A stretch of 64,000 bases of DNA from Gammaproteobacteria bacterium 42_54_T18 (GCA_002163245.1 MAAL01000169.1:1-64000); one strand, 5' to 3'; counted from the first letter of the stretch, positions 8,627-18,201 are shown. Program-made: numbers and translations. Notes: generated by a model not told the origin, from the sequence alone.

Positions 8627-8950
8627 TTACCATCGTACTTTACCCACCAAAATATCCTTAAACATAACCCAATCTCCGATAAAGCTATAGAACGGATATT
8701 TAAACGTAGCGGGTTTATTCTTCTCAAAGAAAAAATGACCAATCCAAGCAAAACCGTAACCTATGATCGGAAGTGTCAACAACAAACCAAAACTTCCCGT
8801 TAAGATCGCAAAACTTAATACGGTTATAATTAACGAACTACCCACAAAGTGAAGCCGGCGGCTCGTATCGTTAGTGTGCTCCTGCAAATAAAACGGATAG
8901 AACTCTGCGAAGCTTGAAAAGCCGTCTTGTTTTATCGTTTCCTCAGACAT
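8627..8950 (-). CDS. DUF962/Mpo1-like membrane protein
   Basis: The 107-residue protein shows the DUF962 signature: FYLQEHTNDTSRRLHFVGSS, two hydrophobic segments (LIITVLSFAILTG and LLLTLPIIGYGFAWIGHFFF), then EKNKPATFKYPFYSFIGDW. The conserved His residues (LQEH, LHF, GHFF) match those proposed to bind iron in yeast Mpo1, a dioxygenase acting in alpha-oxidation of 2-hydroxy fatty acids. I infer an inner-membrane lipid-oxidising role from family membership only. It is divergent from the AraC regulator at 9129 (178 bases apart), which may control it. Confidence 0.85.
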   Translation of the reverse strand: MSEETIKQDGFSSFAEFYPFYLQEHTNDTSRRLHFVGSSLIITVLSFAILTGSFGLLLTLPIIGYGFAWIGHFFFEKNKPATFKYPFYSFIGDWVMFKDILVGKVRW

Positions 8951-9128
8951 ATAGTTCCCCTCGAAAGGCCAAATGATGTTGTGTACTCATTTTCAGTACC
9001 AAACTGACTAAAATCAACAACGGAAGAGCCTATCCTAATCTCTAATTATTTGACTTTCTATATCCCAACGAGACAATAGAATATCATCCTGGGTCATCAT
9101 AAAAACAAACCTGAAACTGATAAAACCA

Positions 9129-10145
9129 ATGAAAACAACAGCATCCTGGTGGCTAAACGGTACTATTAGCGTGTTTCAAACCATGAAACTGCCAGTAGAA
9201 GACCTCTTCTTACGGGCAGGAATCGATTTTGAACAGCTTTCCAATTTGGATGCTCGATTTCCACAAGACGGCATCACTCAACTTTGGCAGCTGGCGGAAA
9301 AAGCCTGTAATGATCAAACCCTAGGCCTCAAGGTCGGGCAACAACTTCACCCTCGTTCTTTTAACGTCCTTGGTTATGCTGTACTTTCAAGCCGTACCTT
9401 AAGAGAAGGCTTGAAGCGATTTTTACGGTATCAACATGTCATTGGTGAAAGTGCGGACATTCAAATCCATGAATTCACAGAAGATGGAATAGAAAAGATT
9501 TCCATCGAATTCCAGTTTGAAGGAGACGAACTACCGGTCTCCATTCACACCATTGATATGGCGATGTCTAGTTGCGTGTCTATGGCACGTTGGATAATTA
9601 GCGAAAAGGCACTTATAGAAGGCGCTACACTTGCAAGGCCCCGCCCAATTCAGATTGATGCATTTATTGATGTTTACGGCGTTAACGTTAAATTTAATCA
9701 GCCTTCAAATTCAATCATTATTAGTAAAACTCTATTTGATGTTGAAATCCCTTTTTCGAATGAAGAAATTGCTAATCAAAATGAAGCCTTATTCCAGAAG
9801 CATCTCATCAAACAGTCAGAAAAAATAACGTTAACTGATCGGGTCATTAAGTTAATCATCCCGCGACTATCAGATGGCATCCCCAGCAAAGAAACCATCG
9901 CAAAACAGTTGAATATGAGCAGTAAAACGTTACAGCGGCGACTGAAAGAAGAAGGCCTAAATTATCAAGACATTTTAAACCAACTTAGACAAAAGTTGGC
10001 GAAGGAGTTAATCTCGAAAAATGAAATCAGTGTGCACGAGATCGCGTATTTGTTAGGTTTTAGTGAAGCCTCTAACTTTCACCGCGCTTTTAAACGCTGG
10101 TTTAATATGACCCCAAAAGAGTATAGAAACCAGCGTAACCGCTAA
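9129..10145 (+). CDS. AraC-family regulator with arabinose-binding-like sensor domain
   Basis: This full-length 338-residue regulator has an N-terminal sensor domain of about 205 residues (LFLRAGIDFEQLSNLDARFP, GYAVLSSRTLREGLKRFLRY), then the AraC double HTH at about 240-335: IPSKETIAKQLNMSSKTLQR, then ISVHEIAYLLGFSEASNFHR and RWFNMTPKEYR. This layout is common for regulators of lipid and hydrocarbon catabolism (for example OruR/VirS-like). It is transcribed alone, divergent from the DUF962 gene and convergent with the GH105-like gene. No strong ribosome binding site is seen before the ATG. Confidence 0.9.
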   Translation: MKTTASWWLNGTISVFQTMKLPVEDLFLRAGIDFEQLSNLDARFPQDGITQLWQLAEKACNDQTLGLKVGQQLHPRSFNVLGYAVLSSRTLREGLKRFLRYQHVIGESADIQIHEFTEDGIEKISIEFQFEGDELPVSIHTIDMAMSSCVSMARWIISEKALIEGATLARPRPIQIDAFIDVYGVNVKFNQPSNSIIISKTLFDVEIPFSNEEIANQNEALFQKHLIKQSEKITLTDRVIKLIIPRLSDGIPSKETIAKQLNMSSKTLQRRLKEEGLNYQDILNQLRQKLAKELISKNEISVHEIAYLLGFSEASNFHRAFKRWFNMTPKEYRNQRNR

Positions 10146-10165
10146 CCTACAAATGTTAAAAATCG

Positions 10166-12271
10166 TCACGAAGACCATTTGATGAATTGATTCACAACCT
10201 TTAACGTACTGGAAATCATTCTTATTAGTGTAATAAGATCGCCAGGCGAATCGATTTTTTCCAGCGTTTCCTTATCAATACCGAGCTCAATTAATAATTC
10301 TCTTACATCACGCTCGACTAACAAACCAGGGATACCAAACGTGCCCTCCAACCGAACGACATTTGAGGAGATAAAGTCATCCGTCTGGTCATCAGTTTCC
10401 GCATCAATCAATGCAAGAGCAGTCGCCACCGTATCCAAGCCTTTAACAATAGAGTCAAAACCTTGAGTAAGCCCATCTGATTTTTTCCACTGACGAGTTA
10501 GCAACACCTTGGATAAGGTGCTCCAAGTATCTATTGAGGGCATCTCCATTAAAGTTGGGTCACTACCTAGCACTAAGCCCACACCATAAATTAAATTCCC
10601 TAGTCCTTCGAACAGCTTTGCTTCTCCTAAATCGTATTCTCTGGGCCCTATCGCATTGTGTCCGCCGCTTTCTATGATGACTAGACGCTCGAGCGTTGTG
10701 GAAAAATTTGATTGAGGGTCAATCTTTTCCATTGAGTCGGAAATCTTTCGAGCGGCAATAAACGCATCAGATTTCACCCATTCGAGAAATTGTTCAGTGG
10801 TAATATCTTTTTGATAAAGCCGATCGATTTCGTAAAAGCCATCAAAAATAAGTCGTAACAGAGAAATCGTACCGGTATAAAATTGTGATTCTGGATCAGT
10901 TGCATCAAGCGAGAAGTTATCCAATCCCGCCTCAAAGTTCCCCCGAGAAAGGTAAAACTTGCCACAATCAACGCCTACACAAGGAATCGGAGGCTGTACA
11001 AAAGTTTCAGTCGGTGGGCTTGTAGGGGCATTAATTGCCTGTAGGTGACCGACCTTTTCACGGGCAGTCGTTGACAGCAAAAACAGGCCAATCCCATAGG
11101 CAACATTTTCTCCTTTCAGCACATTGTTGTAATAGGTTATATCTCCTGGGGAGGTTCCGTAAGAAGTCCCTAACAATAGGGTATTGCCAAGCGCATCAAC
11201 CGTAGACTCGTTCACCGCTCCCTGGATCCAGGTTTCCGCAAGTATCTGTTCATTTACATCAACCCTTCCCTGGTTGAGCATATCGAGATACAACCCATAA
11301 CTGTAAAGTAACCCTGCACTCGTTTCTAAGTAGGTATCTGTTGAATTTACTACCGTATGAAAACGCCCGTTTACGGTGGGGCTATTGGATAACGCTGTAA
11401 GCATCGCATCTCTGTCTGACTGTAGATTGGGTAACTCAGTGAGATTCTTTAGAGGCAGTCTATTTTTGGCCAGATTATATGCCACGAAAGCCCAACCATT
11501 TCCTCGACCCCAGTACAACGCTTCACTAGGCGTTGTTTGCTTTTTGGTATCGTCATACATGTGAAGATACAAACCATCAGATTCACTCCGCAGGTTTTTT
11601 CTAAATACCGATAACTGTAACGCGTATTCATCATAGGGGGCTGAATTTCCAGTCAACTCGGCATAATCCATCAGGAACGGACCAATCATAAATAGTGAAT
11701 CCACCCAAATCTGGTTACCCGACAATATTCCAAGGTGATTCAGCCCACCTTCCGATGTCCTTCCTGCCTCTTTACTGATGTAATGCCATATTTCATTTGC
11801 GACATCTAAATAACGTTGATCGCCTTCCTTCTTGTAAATTCGTAACGCGGTATGTCCAGGGATACTGGTGTCAGAAGAGGTAACGAAATATCCATTATCA
11901 AGATAGTAATCGATCCACGCTTTTGCATATTGGTAATAACTTTCTTCTCCTGTAATCTCGTAAAGATCGAGCAACCCCATCATAAACACCCCCGAATCCC
12001 AGCTCCACGCATTTTGTTTGGGCTGATAAGTACTTATCCAGGTCGTTGCTAGATTGTTTGCTAATTCCAACGCGTAATCGCTAGTCTCCAGGCTATTAGT
12101 GACTGGGCTATTAACCTCTTGGTTACTGGTTGATTGCTGTTCTTGGTGATTTTGGGCCACGCTACCTGACTGTATTTGCGTTTCCGTATCGTCAACGGAG
12201 CCACAAGCAAGCATTCCTACAATAGATACAGTAAGTAAGGCATATCTAGCTAAGCAGTTAATGATTATCAT
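10166..12271 (-). CDS. Lipoprotein with GH105/GH88-like (alpha/alpha) glycosidase domain and unknown C-terminal domain
   Basis: With the ATG at 12271 the 701-residue product begins with a lipoprotein signal (hydrophobic YALLTVSIVGML, lipobox MLAC, Cys23) and a Gln/Ser-rich linker; an in-frame start 105 bases upstream would bury the signal, so I reject it. Residues about 60-400 resemble unsaturated glucuronyl/rhamnogalacturonyl hydrolases: FMMGLLDLYEITGEESYYQY, ILSGNQIWVDSLFMIGPFL, EALYWGRGNGWAFVAYNL and SAGLLYSYGLYL. Residues about 430-701 form a separate, mostly helical region that I do not recognise. No polysaccharide lyase is adjacent, so the substrate is unknown. It is predicted to be anchored outside the inner membrane. 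Confidence 0.75.
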   Translation of the reverse strand: MIIINCLARYALLTVSIVGMLACGSVDDTETQIQSGSVAQNHQEQQSTSNQEVNSPVTNSLETSDYALELANNLATTWISTYQPKQNAWSWDSGVFMMGLLDLYEITGEESYYQYAKAWIDYYLDNGYFVTSSDTSIPGHTALRIYKKEGDQRYLDVANEIWHYISKEAGRTSEGGLNHLGILSGNQIWVDSLFMIGPFLMDYAELTGNSAPYDEYALQLSVFRKNLRSESDGLYLHMYDDTKKQTTPSEALYWGRGNGWAFVAYNLAKNRLPLKNLTELPNLQSDRDAMLTALSNSPTVNGRFHTVVNSTDTYLETSAGLLYSYGLYLDMLNQGRVDVNEQILAETWIQGAVNESTVDALGNTLLLGTSYGTSPGDITYYNNVLKGENVAYGIGLFLLSTTAREKVGHLQAINAPTSPPTETFVQPPIPCVGVDCGKFYLSRGNFEAGLDNFSLDATDPESQFYTGTISLLRLIFDGFYEIDRLYQKDITTEQFLEWVKSDAFIAARKISDSMEKIDPQSNFSTTLERLVIIESGGHNAIGPREYDLGEAKLFEGLGNLIYGVGLVLGSDPTLMEMPSIDTWSTLSKVLLTRQWKKSDGLTQGFDSIVKGLDTVATALALIDAETDDQTDDFISSNVVRLEGTFGIPGLLVERDVRELLIELGIDKETLEKIDSPGDLITLIRMISSTLKVVNQFIKWSS

Positions 12272-12583
12272 AAAAAACGTCCGGCACCGGTATGATCGAC
12301 ATGCAACGGTTGCGGGATACCCCCCTTCTAGATCAGCAAAGTATTCGCTTGACCTAATTTGGCACGAAAGCCCCATTATAGTCTTAAAGCAAACAGCTAG
12401 ACTTGAACGAAATGATGATTGCTAACAAGCCCTTCCAGAGTGGTATCGTATTTCTGTCTATTCATCTATCAAAAAAGTCTAAAGACACCCTTTAAACAGT
12501 TACTTATCCTTCATAGAAAAAAGGTAAATTAGAGAGACTAGAACACATCCGGTTTGCGGGTTTTCGCAAAGGAGCCATATAAT

Positions 12584-13021
12584 ATGAACGAATTCACCCC
12601 AGTAAGAAATGTTGAACATAGCCAAGTAGTTCTGGACCATGGTCTATGGCCTGATTTCAAAGAGGCTAAAATTTCAAATTTGGTTTTTAGGGGGAACGAT
12701 GATCTTCACACTGACAATAGAAGAGATGAGGTCACAATAGAAATCACATTTGAACTTCATGATTCGAAACAACCAACCATCGTTGTATTACAATTTAATG
12801 ATTGTGACTCCATCTACATGGGTGAGTTAAATCACCAAGATCCTATTTGTGATTTAACGTTCACCTATAAAGCGCGAGGTACAGATATAGAGGGCGACCC
12901 GTTACCTCGCAGTGTTGCCGTTCACTTTGAAGAAGTATTTGGTAAGGCTTTATTCTTCAATTGCCTAAAGGTTCAGGCCCTTGAGCGGCGTTTAAAATAT
13001 GATGCTACGAAAAGGCATTAA
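12584..13021 (+). CDS. Imm50-like protein (possible immunity protein)
   Basis: The 145-residue cytoplasmic protein has the layout of Imm50-family immunity proteins: LWPDFKEAKISNLVFRG, a strand set VTIEITFELHD, TIVVLQFNDCDSIYMGEL, NHQDPICDLTFTYKARG and a terminal strand KALFFNCLKVQALERRL. AAAGGAG at 12568-12574 fixes the start at 12584 rather than an in-frame ATG 30 bases earlier. No polymorphic toxin gene is adjacent; the next gene (13034, opposite strand) has no toxin signature. If it is an immunity protein it may be an orphan. The match is by pattern only. Confidence 0.5.
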   Translation: MNEFTPVRNVEHSQVVLDHGLWPDFKEAKISNLVFRGNDDLHTDNRRDEVTIEITFELHDSKQPTIVVLQFNDCDSIYMGELNHQDPICDLTFTYKARGTDIEGDPLPRSVAVHFEEVFGKALFFNCLKVQALERRLKYDATKRH

Positions 13022-13033
13022 CCATTATTGATA

Positions 13034-13711
13034 TTAAGCCGCCACAAGGGAACTCTCAATAAGTGAAGCATAGATAACTAACTGTGCAGATGACATTTTG
13101 CTAACGATTCGTTTCGTTTCAAAAGCATTCATTTTCATCCACATTTTCGTTGCCCAGTCCACTATCTTCACAACTAAAAATTTGGCTTTCATCTCAGCTA
13201 ACGGTTGGAGCATTTCATAATCAAGTACCGCCTTTAACCCTTCGCTACTATATTTCACCAGCTCAGCATTAAAGGCTCCCTTTTCAGGATTTTTTCTTAA
13301 ATTCTCAACAAGCTGATCAGATGTACTGGCTAATGATGAGTTAATGGGTATCTGAAAATAATAGTCATCCCCATCAACAACAGGCAACCGGGCTTCCATA
13401 ATATTTGCGATATCAAGAAGATCTTTTCCAGAATAATTGGAAAACGCTTTTTTGATCATCTTATTTTGAATTGAAAGAGATACATCCAGAGACTTTTGAA
13501 CGGCTTTTATTACCTTCTCCCCTGCATCCAGCTCTATCAGCGGCTTAAGAAAATAACTCTCATTAAACGAAGCTGATGTCACTCCCATGTTGGTAACGAT
13601 TAAATCGGTATGCTTTCCAGCAACGGGGTCTTTACGCAACACCTTAACCAACTCATTGAGTGATGTGTATGCCTGTTTAGTAACGATGACTTTCAAGAAC
13701 CGTTGGCTCAT
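13034..13711 (-). CDS. Hypothetical protein
   Basis: I do not recognise this 225-residue protein. It is soluble and mixed alpha/beta, with basic and hydrophobic helices (LNELVKVLRKDPVAGKHTDL, DWATKMWMKMNAF) and no signal peptide, Cys cluster or membrane segment. Two similar phrases (LVKVLRKDPVAGKHTDLIV and LVENLRKNPEKGAFNAELV) occur about 115 residues apart, so the protein may be an internal duplication of a roughly 110-residue domain. AGGAATAG upstream of the ATG supports the start. It converges with the Imm50-like gene (12 bases between stops). Confidence 0.6.
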   Translation of the reverse strand: MSQRFLKVIVTKQAYTSLNELVKVLRKDPVAGKHTDLIVTNMGVTSASFNESYFLKPLIELDAGEKVIKAVQKSLDVSLSIQNKMIKKAFSNYSGKDLLDIANIMEARLPVVDGDDYYFQIPINSSLASTSDQLVENLRKNPEKGAFNAELVKYSSEGLKAVLDYEMLQPLAEMKAKFLVVKIVDWATKMWMKMNAFETKRIVSKMSSAQLVIYASLIESSLVAA

Positions 13712-13784
13712 AATTATTGCTATTCCTAATGTAATTATTTTATCCCATACCTACTGGTGACGCTATATTACCCGATGACCACCA

Positions 13785-14445
13785 TTAAACAAAGGTAATG
13801 CCTTGCTTGCTCATTGGCAGCTGAGTAATACGCTTTCCGGTAGCCGCGTAAATAGCATTCGCCAACGCAGGCCCACTGGGTGGCACACCGGGCTCTCCAA
13901 CGCCAGTTGGCGGCTCAGGAGATTGAACGATATGTACAGTAACCGAGGGCATATCTTTAATCCTTAGAGGCTCATAGTCTGGGCGACATAACTATTAAAG
14001 GATTTATGAACAGCAACACCTCGCCCACGGCCTGCGGGGAGTTTACTGTTCCAACAAAGTACGGTGATAGGCAATAAGCTCATCTGTGCTTCTATTTTCT
14101 AGGAGTTGGCAATCGCTGTTGAACCTCCAGTACCCTGCCCATTTCAAAGTGCTTGATAACAACCGTCACTACCCCTTCTTCCGACACCCTTACAAAAGGA
14201 TTTAACTCAGACGTCTCACTTCCAATCGCCAATACACCTTTTGCATTAAGGCCAACCACTAATACCATCCCTGCAGTTGCCGTGCCTTTTATAAAATTTC
14301 TTCGTGTAATTGCTGAGTCCATGACTACATCCCACTTCGCTGTATCCAAATTACTGGCAGCTAGATGAATGGCCGCTCGTACACGTTGATAGGTAGCACA
14401 GCGGCAAGCATTTCTTGACATGGCTTCATCTATCGAGCATTCCTA
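13785..14445 (-). pseudogene. Remnants of isoquinoline 1-oxidoreductase iorA-iorB
   Basis: Four fragments of a molybdenum hydroxylase pair lie in order. First is the C-terminus of the small 2Fe-2S subunit (IDEAMSRNACRCATYQRVRA, with the second-cluster Cys residues), which runs in frame into the start of the large subunit, with a Tat motif ITRRNFIKGTATAGMVLVVG and LNPFVRVSEEGVVTVVIKHF, ending at a stop at 14092. Next, around 13985-14070, comes [20 protein letters not shown]. Last, 13785 to about 13965, comes [20 protein letters not shown] followed by the typical end [19 protein letters not shown]. The catalytic middle of the large subunit (over 500 residues in intact homologues) is missing. 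Multiple internal deletions make this a decayed locus. Confidence 0.85.
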
Positions 14446-14544
14446 TTTGGAAAATATTGAGGTTGTTCACATTGTCGTGCTATGAGGATATTAGGTGTAG
14501 CTTGCACATGGTACACCTTATTTTATCGGGGTTGCTCGACACGA

Positions 14545-16356
14545 TTAACTCACGTTTGAGCAAACAACACGGTTTCTGCCTGCTTCTTTTGCTTGGTATA
14601 ACGCTTTATCCGCAAACGCAATGGCGTCCTCTCCATCCGCGTGAGTAGATGGGACTGCACTGTGAATCCCAATGCTGACGGTTAACAAAATATCCTTTTC
14701 ATCAAAGGTTACATTTAGCCCTTCAACGGCCGCTCGAATACTTTCAGCAACGCTTGCCGCCCCACCAAAAGGAGTGTTAGGCAGTATAATAGAGAACTCT
14801 TCTCCCCCGTAGCGTGCGATGGCATCAGAGGGGCGTTTAACAATACTAACTATAGCCTTAGCTACCGCAATAATGCACTCATCTCCCGCTTGATGTCCGT
14901 ACGTATCATTAACATTTTTAAAGTGATCAATGTCGATCATAAAGACGGCAATGGGTTCTTCAGAGCGATGAGCTCGCTTGTATTCTTGTACCAAATGATC
15001 ACTAAAGAATCGACGATTTTTGAGCCCCGTAAGGGGATCTAGGGTGTTGATAAGTGTTAATTTTTGGTTTGCTATCTCTAGTTCTTTTGTACGTTCAAGA
15101 ACGCTCCTTTCTAATGTACTGTTTGCTTGTCGTTGTGTTTCTGTTAATGCTTGCTGCACAAACATTTTTGCATTTTTTTCTTGGTTAATGCGATCACCCA
15201 GTGCTATGGATAATAAAGATACTTCTAGAATTGCACATATTGGCACTGCGCTATCAATCAGCACGCTACCCTGTATTACTCCCGCAACACTAAGCAACAG
15301 CAAGAGACCTGATGCTAATAATGAACCCCATGCTATAGTGACAAATCGTGCTATTCTGTGACCCTGCTGCCAAAGGCACGCAGATACATAAAAGGCATAT
15401 ATAATTGCAAATGTTATTATACCAATAACAATAGTGATAATAATTCGGTACTCTACTATCAAGCTGGCAACAAGTGACAGGATTGCAACAATTGACACTC
15501 CTGTTGCGATCTTGTTGTGAAGAGGGGCTGTTGCTTTAAGTTTCAAAAAGCTATTTAAAAAATTACAGCCAAAAAGCACCAAAGCCGACATAAAAAATGG
15601 CAAGGATACAGTGTTCAGACCTGGACTATTGGACCATAAATATTGATAGTTAAAACCATTGTATTGTGAGATGACCAGCAGCTCACATAGTATAAAGCCT
15701 ATGTAATAAGCGTAGCTGCTATCACGAATACTAAGAAATAAGAACCCATTGTAGAGCGCCATTACAAGAAGCGCTCCAACAAAAGCAGCTTGTAAAGAGA
15801 TTAACGTTTCGGAATATCGCTGATGGTCTCGCACCTCCCACACCCTCAGCGGCGCTTTAACACTGCCTGCAGATTGAATACGAACGTACAACGTTATCGA
15901 GTTGTTATGTTCGAGAGTGAGGGGGAACAAAAAATCTCGATTAACAATGGGGCGTTTCTGAAACGGTAACATATCCCCTGTATGATAGGCCTGAATAATC
16001 GACTGGTCTTTCACATAGTAAACATCTACCCAGTCTACTAGGCTATAGTGCATAGCGATAATCCAGTTTCTGTTGTTAGGGTTGTGATTACTGATATTCT
16101 GTTTAATCCAAAAAGCGGATTGGCTAAAACCAAAATTAACCGAGCTATCATTAACCAAGCGCCAAGATTCTAATCTATTGTTTTTTAATAGAATGTCGTC
16201 AATCGTTAGCTTGCCTTCAACATCTTCGAGAAACGTCGCGCCTATCTCCAGCGGAAATCCTGTCGGGTCTTCTTTCAGAATAACGCCATTTTCAGCATGC
16301 CCTATAGAATTTAGGCATAGCAGTAAAAAGCACAACGAATAAAAGAACCCCATCAT
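14545..16356 (-). CDS. Diguanylate cyclase with 7TMR-DISM sensor
   Basis: The 603-residue protein starts at 16356, giving a clean signal peptide (MMGFFYSLCFLLLCLNSIG); an upstream in-frame start adds 27 residues ahead of it. A periplasmic 7TMR-DISM extracellular domain (about 30-155; WIIAMHYSLVDWVDVYYV, LYVRIQSAGSVKAPLRVWEV) is followed by seven membrane helices (about 180-370), a coiled-coil linker, and a GGDEF domain with the active signature RYGGEEF, the allosteric I-site RPSD five residues before it, and VFMIDIDHFKNVNDTYGHQA. It should make cyclic di-GMP in response to a periplasmic or membrane ligand, probably a carbohydrate or lipid. A broken paralogue lies at 18862-20774. Confidence 0.92.
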   Translation of the reverse strand: MMGFFYSLCFLLLCLNSIGHAENGVILKEDPTGFPLEIGATFLEDVEGKLTIDDILLKNNRLESWRLVNDSSVNFGFSQSAFWIKQNISNHNPNNRNWIIAMHYSLVDWVDVYYVKDQSIIQAYHTGDMLPFQKRPIVNRDFLFPLTLEHNNSITLYVRIQSAGSVKAPLRVWEVRDHQRYSETLISLQAAFVGALLVMALYNGFLFLSIRDSSYAYYIGFILCELLVISQYNGFNYQYLWSNSPGLNTVSLPFFMSALVLFGCNFLNSFLKLKATAPLHNKIATGVSIVAILSLVASLIVEYRIIITIVIGIITFAIIYAFYVSACLWQQGHRIARFVTIAWGSLLASGLLLLLSVAGVIQGSVLIDSAVPICAILEVSLLSIALGDRINQEKNAKMFVQQALTETQRQANSTLERSVLERTKELEIANQKLTLINTLDPLTGLKNRRFFSDHLVQEYKRAHRSEEPIAVFMIDIDHFKNVNDTYGHQAGDECIIAVAKAIVSIVKRPSDAIARYGGEEFSIILPNTPFGGAASVAESIRAAVEGLNVTFDEKDILLTVSIGIHSAVPSTHADGEDAIAFADKALYQAKEAGRNRVVCSNVS

Positions 16357-16566
16357 GCTCTCGCCTGATTGAGGAGACTTTTTAAACGTGGTATTGCTAC
16401 TAGATTTTATGCTCACCGTGGCATCTACACCTGGCAAATATGTTAATTGTTAAGCATAGCTTATTTGAGGTGAGTTGCAGGTAGAGTTGCGCTTAGGAGC
16501 CCCTGTTACCGCAGTGACGTGCGGCATTCGCGACACTGCAGTCATTCGATATATCACTCCGTTAAA

Positions 16567-17430
16567 TCATGCGTATTCAGGTGCTTCTATTCCATATTCT
16601 TCTAGTGTTTCGCTGAAATCTCGCAATAGCCATTTGCGATCATCGGTTTCCCAAGGATGAAAACCAGGTCTTAAGTAATCGATGATATCCGGCAATAATT
16701 TGCGGACTAATCCATCTCTCCCCCACACTTCCTTGCGCGCTTGCTTCTTCGTCTCCCGATTCCACAAGCCGTCCTTTTTAAGCAGATAAATGTGAATGCC
16801 TCGAACATGACTGATCATACCAAACGTAAACGAGACTGCACCCAGTACTCGGGTGAAATAACTCCCTCCAGCTTGTTGATATAAATCAAAGCAAACCGCT
16901 TTGTGTTCGATTTCCTCAATGGCATGATATAAAATTAAGTCACGAAAAGGGCGGTCCACAGATTCCATAAAACCGGGATCACCATGAATATTAAGCCGAG
17001 CTGTTATCGCGGTAAAATGTTCGCCGGCAGCGGTCATTGCTAAACGGTACAATGGCGGTACGCGATTTTTCATGAGCAGTCGTTGTTCACGAAACCACCT
17101 ACTATAGGTTGCGATTTTATCATAACCTCTTTCGGTCAAAGCTCGATTCCATTCTTCATGATGGACGCCATGAAACGCTTCTTGCTTTATGAATAATTTA
17201 ATCTGCTCCTTTAATTCTTCAGATAGCTGATCACTATATCTATCCCTAACATCTCGTGCAGAATCAATAAACATGCGCTCCCCTTCTGGAAACGCTGACT
17301 GGAGGGCATTAAAAAAATGGGTCTTAACCGGATCATTCTCAAGCCAATATGGCTTGTCTTTTAGGGCTTCAGTAAGATCGATTGTTAATTTTCGCGGGAT
17401 GATTTTCAAGTTTTCGGGGGATTTCATCAT
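16567..17430 (-). CDS. Predicted metal-dependent hydrolase (PF10118-type)
   Basis: The 287-residue protein matches the metal-dependent hydrolase family with a ferritin-like helical core. It carries acidic and His motifs spaced as metal ligands: FPEGERMFIDSARDVRD, KQEAFHGVHHEEWNRAL, TAAGEHFTAITARL and HAIEEIEHKAVCFDLYQ, ending KWLLRDFSETLEEYG. Members are widespread in hydrocarbon- and steroid-degrading proteobacteria; their reaction is unproven to my knowledge, and a di-iron oxygenase role is possible. It is transcribed alone, 130 bases from the cyclase start. Confidence 0.85.
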   Translation of the reverse strand: MMKSPENLKIIPRKLTIDLTEALKDKPYWLENDPVKTHFFNALQSAFPEGERMFIDSARDVRDRYSDQLSEELKEQIKLFIKQEAFHGVHHEEWNRALTERGYDKIATYSRWFREQRLLMKNRVPPLYRLAMTAAGEHFTAITARLNIHGDPGFMESVDRPFRDLILYHAIEEIEHKAVCFDLYQQAGGSYFTRVLGAVSFTFGMISHVRGIHIYLLKKDGLWNRETKKQARKEVWGRDGLVRKLLPDIIDYLRPGFHPWETDDRKWLLRDFSETLEEYGIEAPEYA

Positions 17431-17649
17431 TGCTCTACCATCGTTTCAGAGTTTTTTAGCGTACCTTGTCTCGCTTTCCAAAGAGCATCCTGACTCGTTA
17501 CCATTCAGTTGTTATGATTTGTATTGCCTTCGGAAATCTACTTTCTACTATCCTCTGTACTTAACATCGATATAATGTTTAATTGTGTCGTTTTTGTGGT
17601 TATATGGGGCCATGTTTAAGGATATTGATAAATACTAGGATCAACATTT

Positions 17650-18183
17650 ATGAAAATTATTGCATTTGCAGCAACCAGTCACAAAAAGTCAATAAATAAG
17701 CAATTGATCGAATATGCAGCTCAATTATTGACAAAAGTCGACATTGAAATATTGGATTTAAACGATTACGAAATGCCTTTATATAGTCAAGATAAAGAAA
17801 AGGAGTTGGGGCATCCTAAATTAGCAAAAGAGTTTTTAGAAAAAATCACGAATAGTGACGGCATTATGATTTCTTTTGCTGAACATAATGGCTCATATAC
17901 CGTCGCTTATAAAAATATATTTGATTGGTGCTCTCGTATTGAACCTAAAGTTTACCAAAATAAACCGATGGTTCTCTTTTCTACATCACCCGGTTCCCTG
18001 GGTGGCGCTAATATCCTAGCTACTGCGGTAAATTCAATGCCTCATTTTAACGGTATTGTTAAGGCAAGCTTATCTATACCCAGTTTTTATGACAATTTTG
18101 ATGCTGAAAAGCAAATATTAAGCCACGAGGAACTTAATGAGCAATTCAAAGATGCTGTCAGCCACCTGAATCATTTAAAATAG
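17650..18183 (+). CDS. NADPH-dependent FMN reductase family protein
   Basis: The 177-residue flavodoxin-like protein has the N-terminal FMN phosphate-binding segment AATSHKKSINKQLIEYAAQL, the middle ISFAEHNGSYTVAYKNIFDW and a second flavin loop FSTSPGSLGGANILATA. The family reduces FMN, quinones or azo/chromate compounds with NAD(P)H. AGGATC precedes the ATG. The downstream inverted repeat at 18202-18235 suggests a single-gene transcript. Base composition is more AT-rich than in the flanking cyclases. Confidence 0.9.
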   Translation: MKIIAFAATSHKKSINKQLIEYAAQLLTKVDIEILDLNDYEMPLYSQDKEKELGHPKLAKEFLEKITNSDGIMISFAEHNGSYTVAYKNIFDWCSRIEPKVYQNKPMVLFSTSPGSLGGANILATAVNSMPHFNGIVKASLSIPSFYDNFDAEKQILSHEELNEQFKDAVSHLNHLK

Positions 18184-18201
18184 AAACCGTAGTATTTTGT
18201 A

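Noticed and set aside
8467-8751. 94-codon minus-strand frame upstream of the broken hydrolase
   Set aside because: It is mostly antisense-frame shadow of the DUF962 gene; only its final codons (MELV) matter, as the start of the hydrolase before the TAA.
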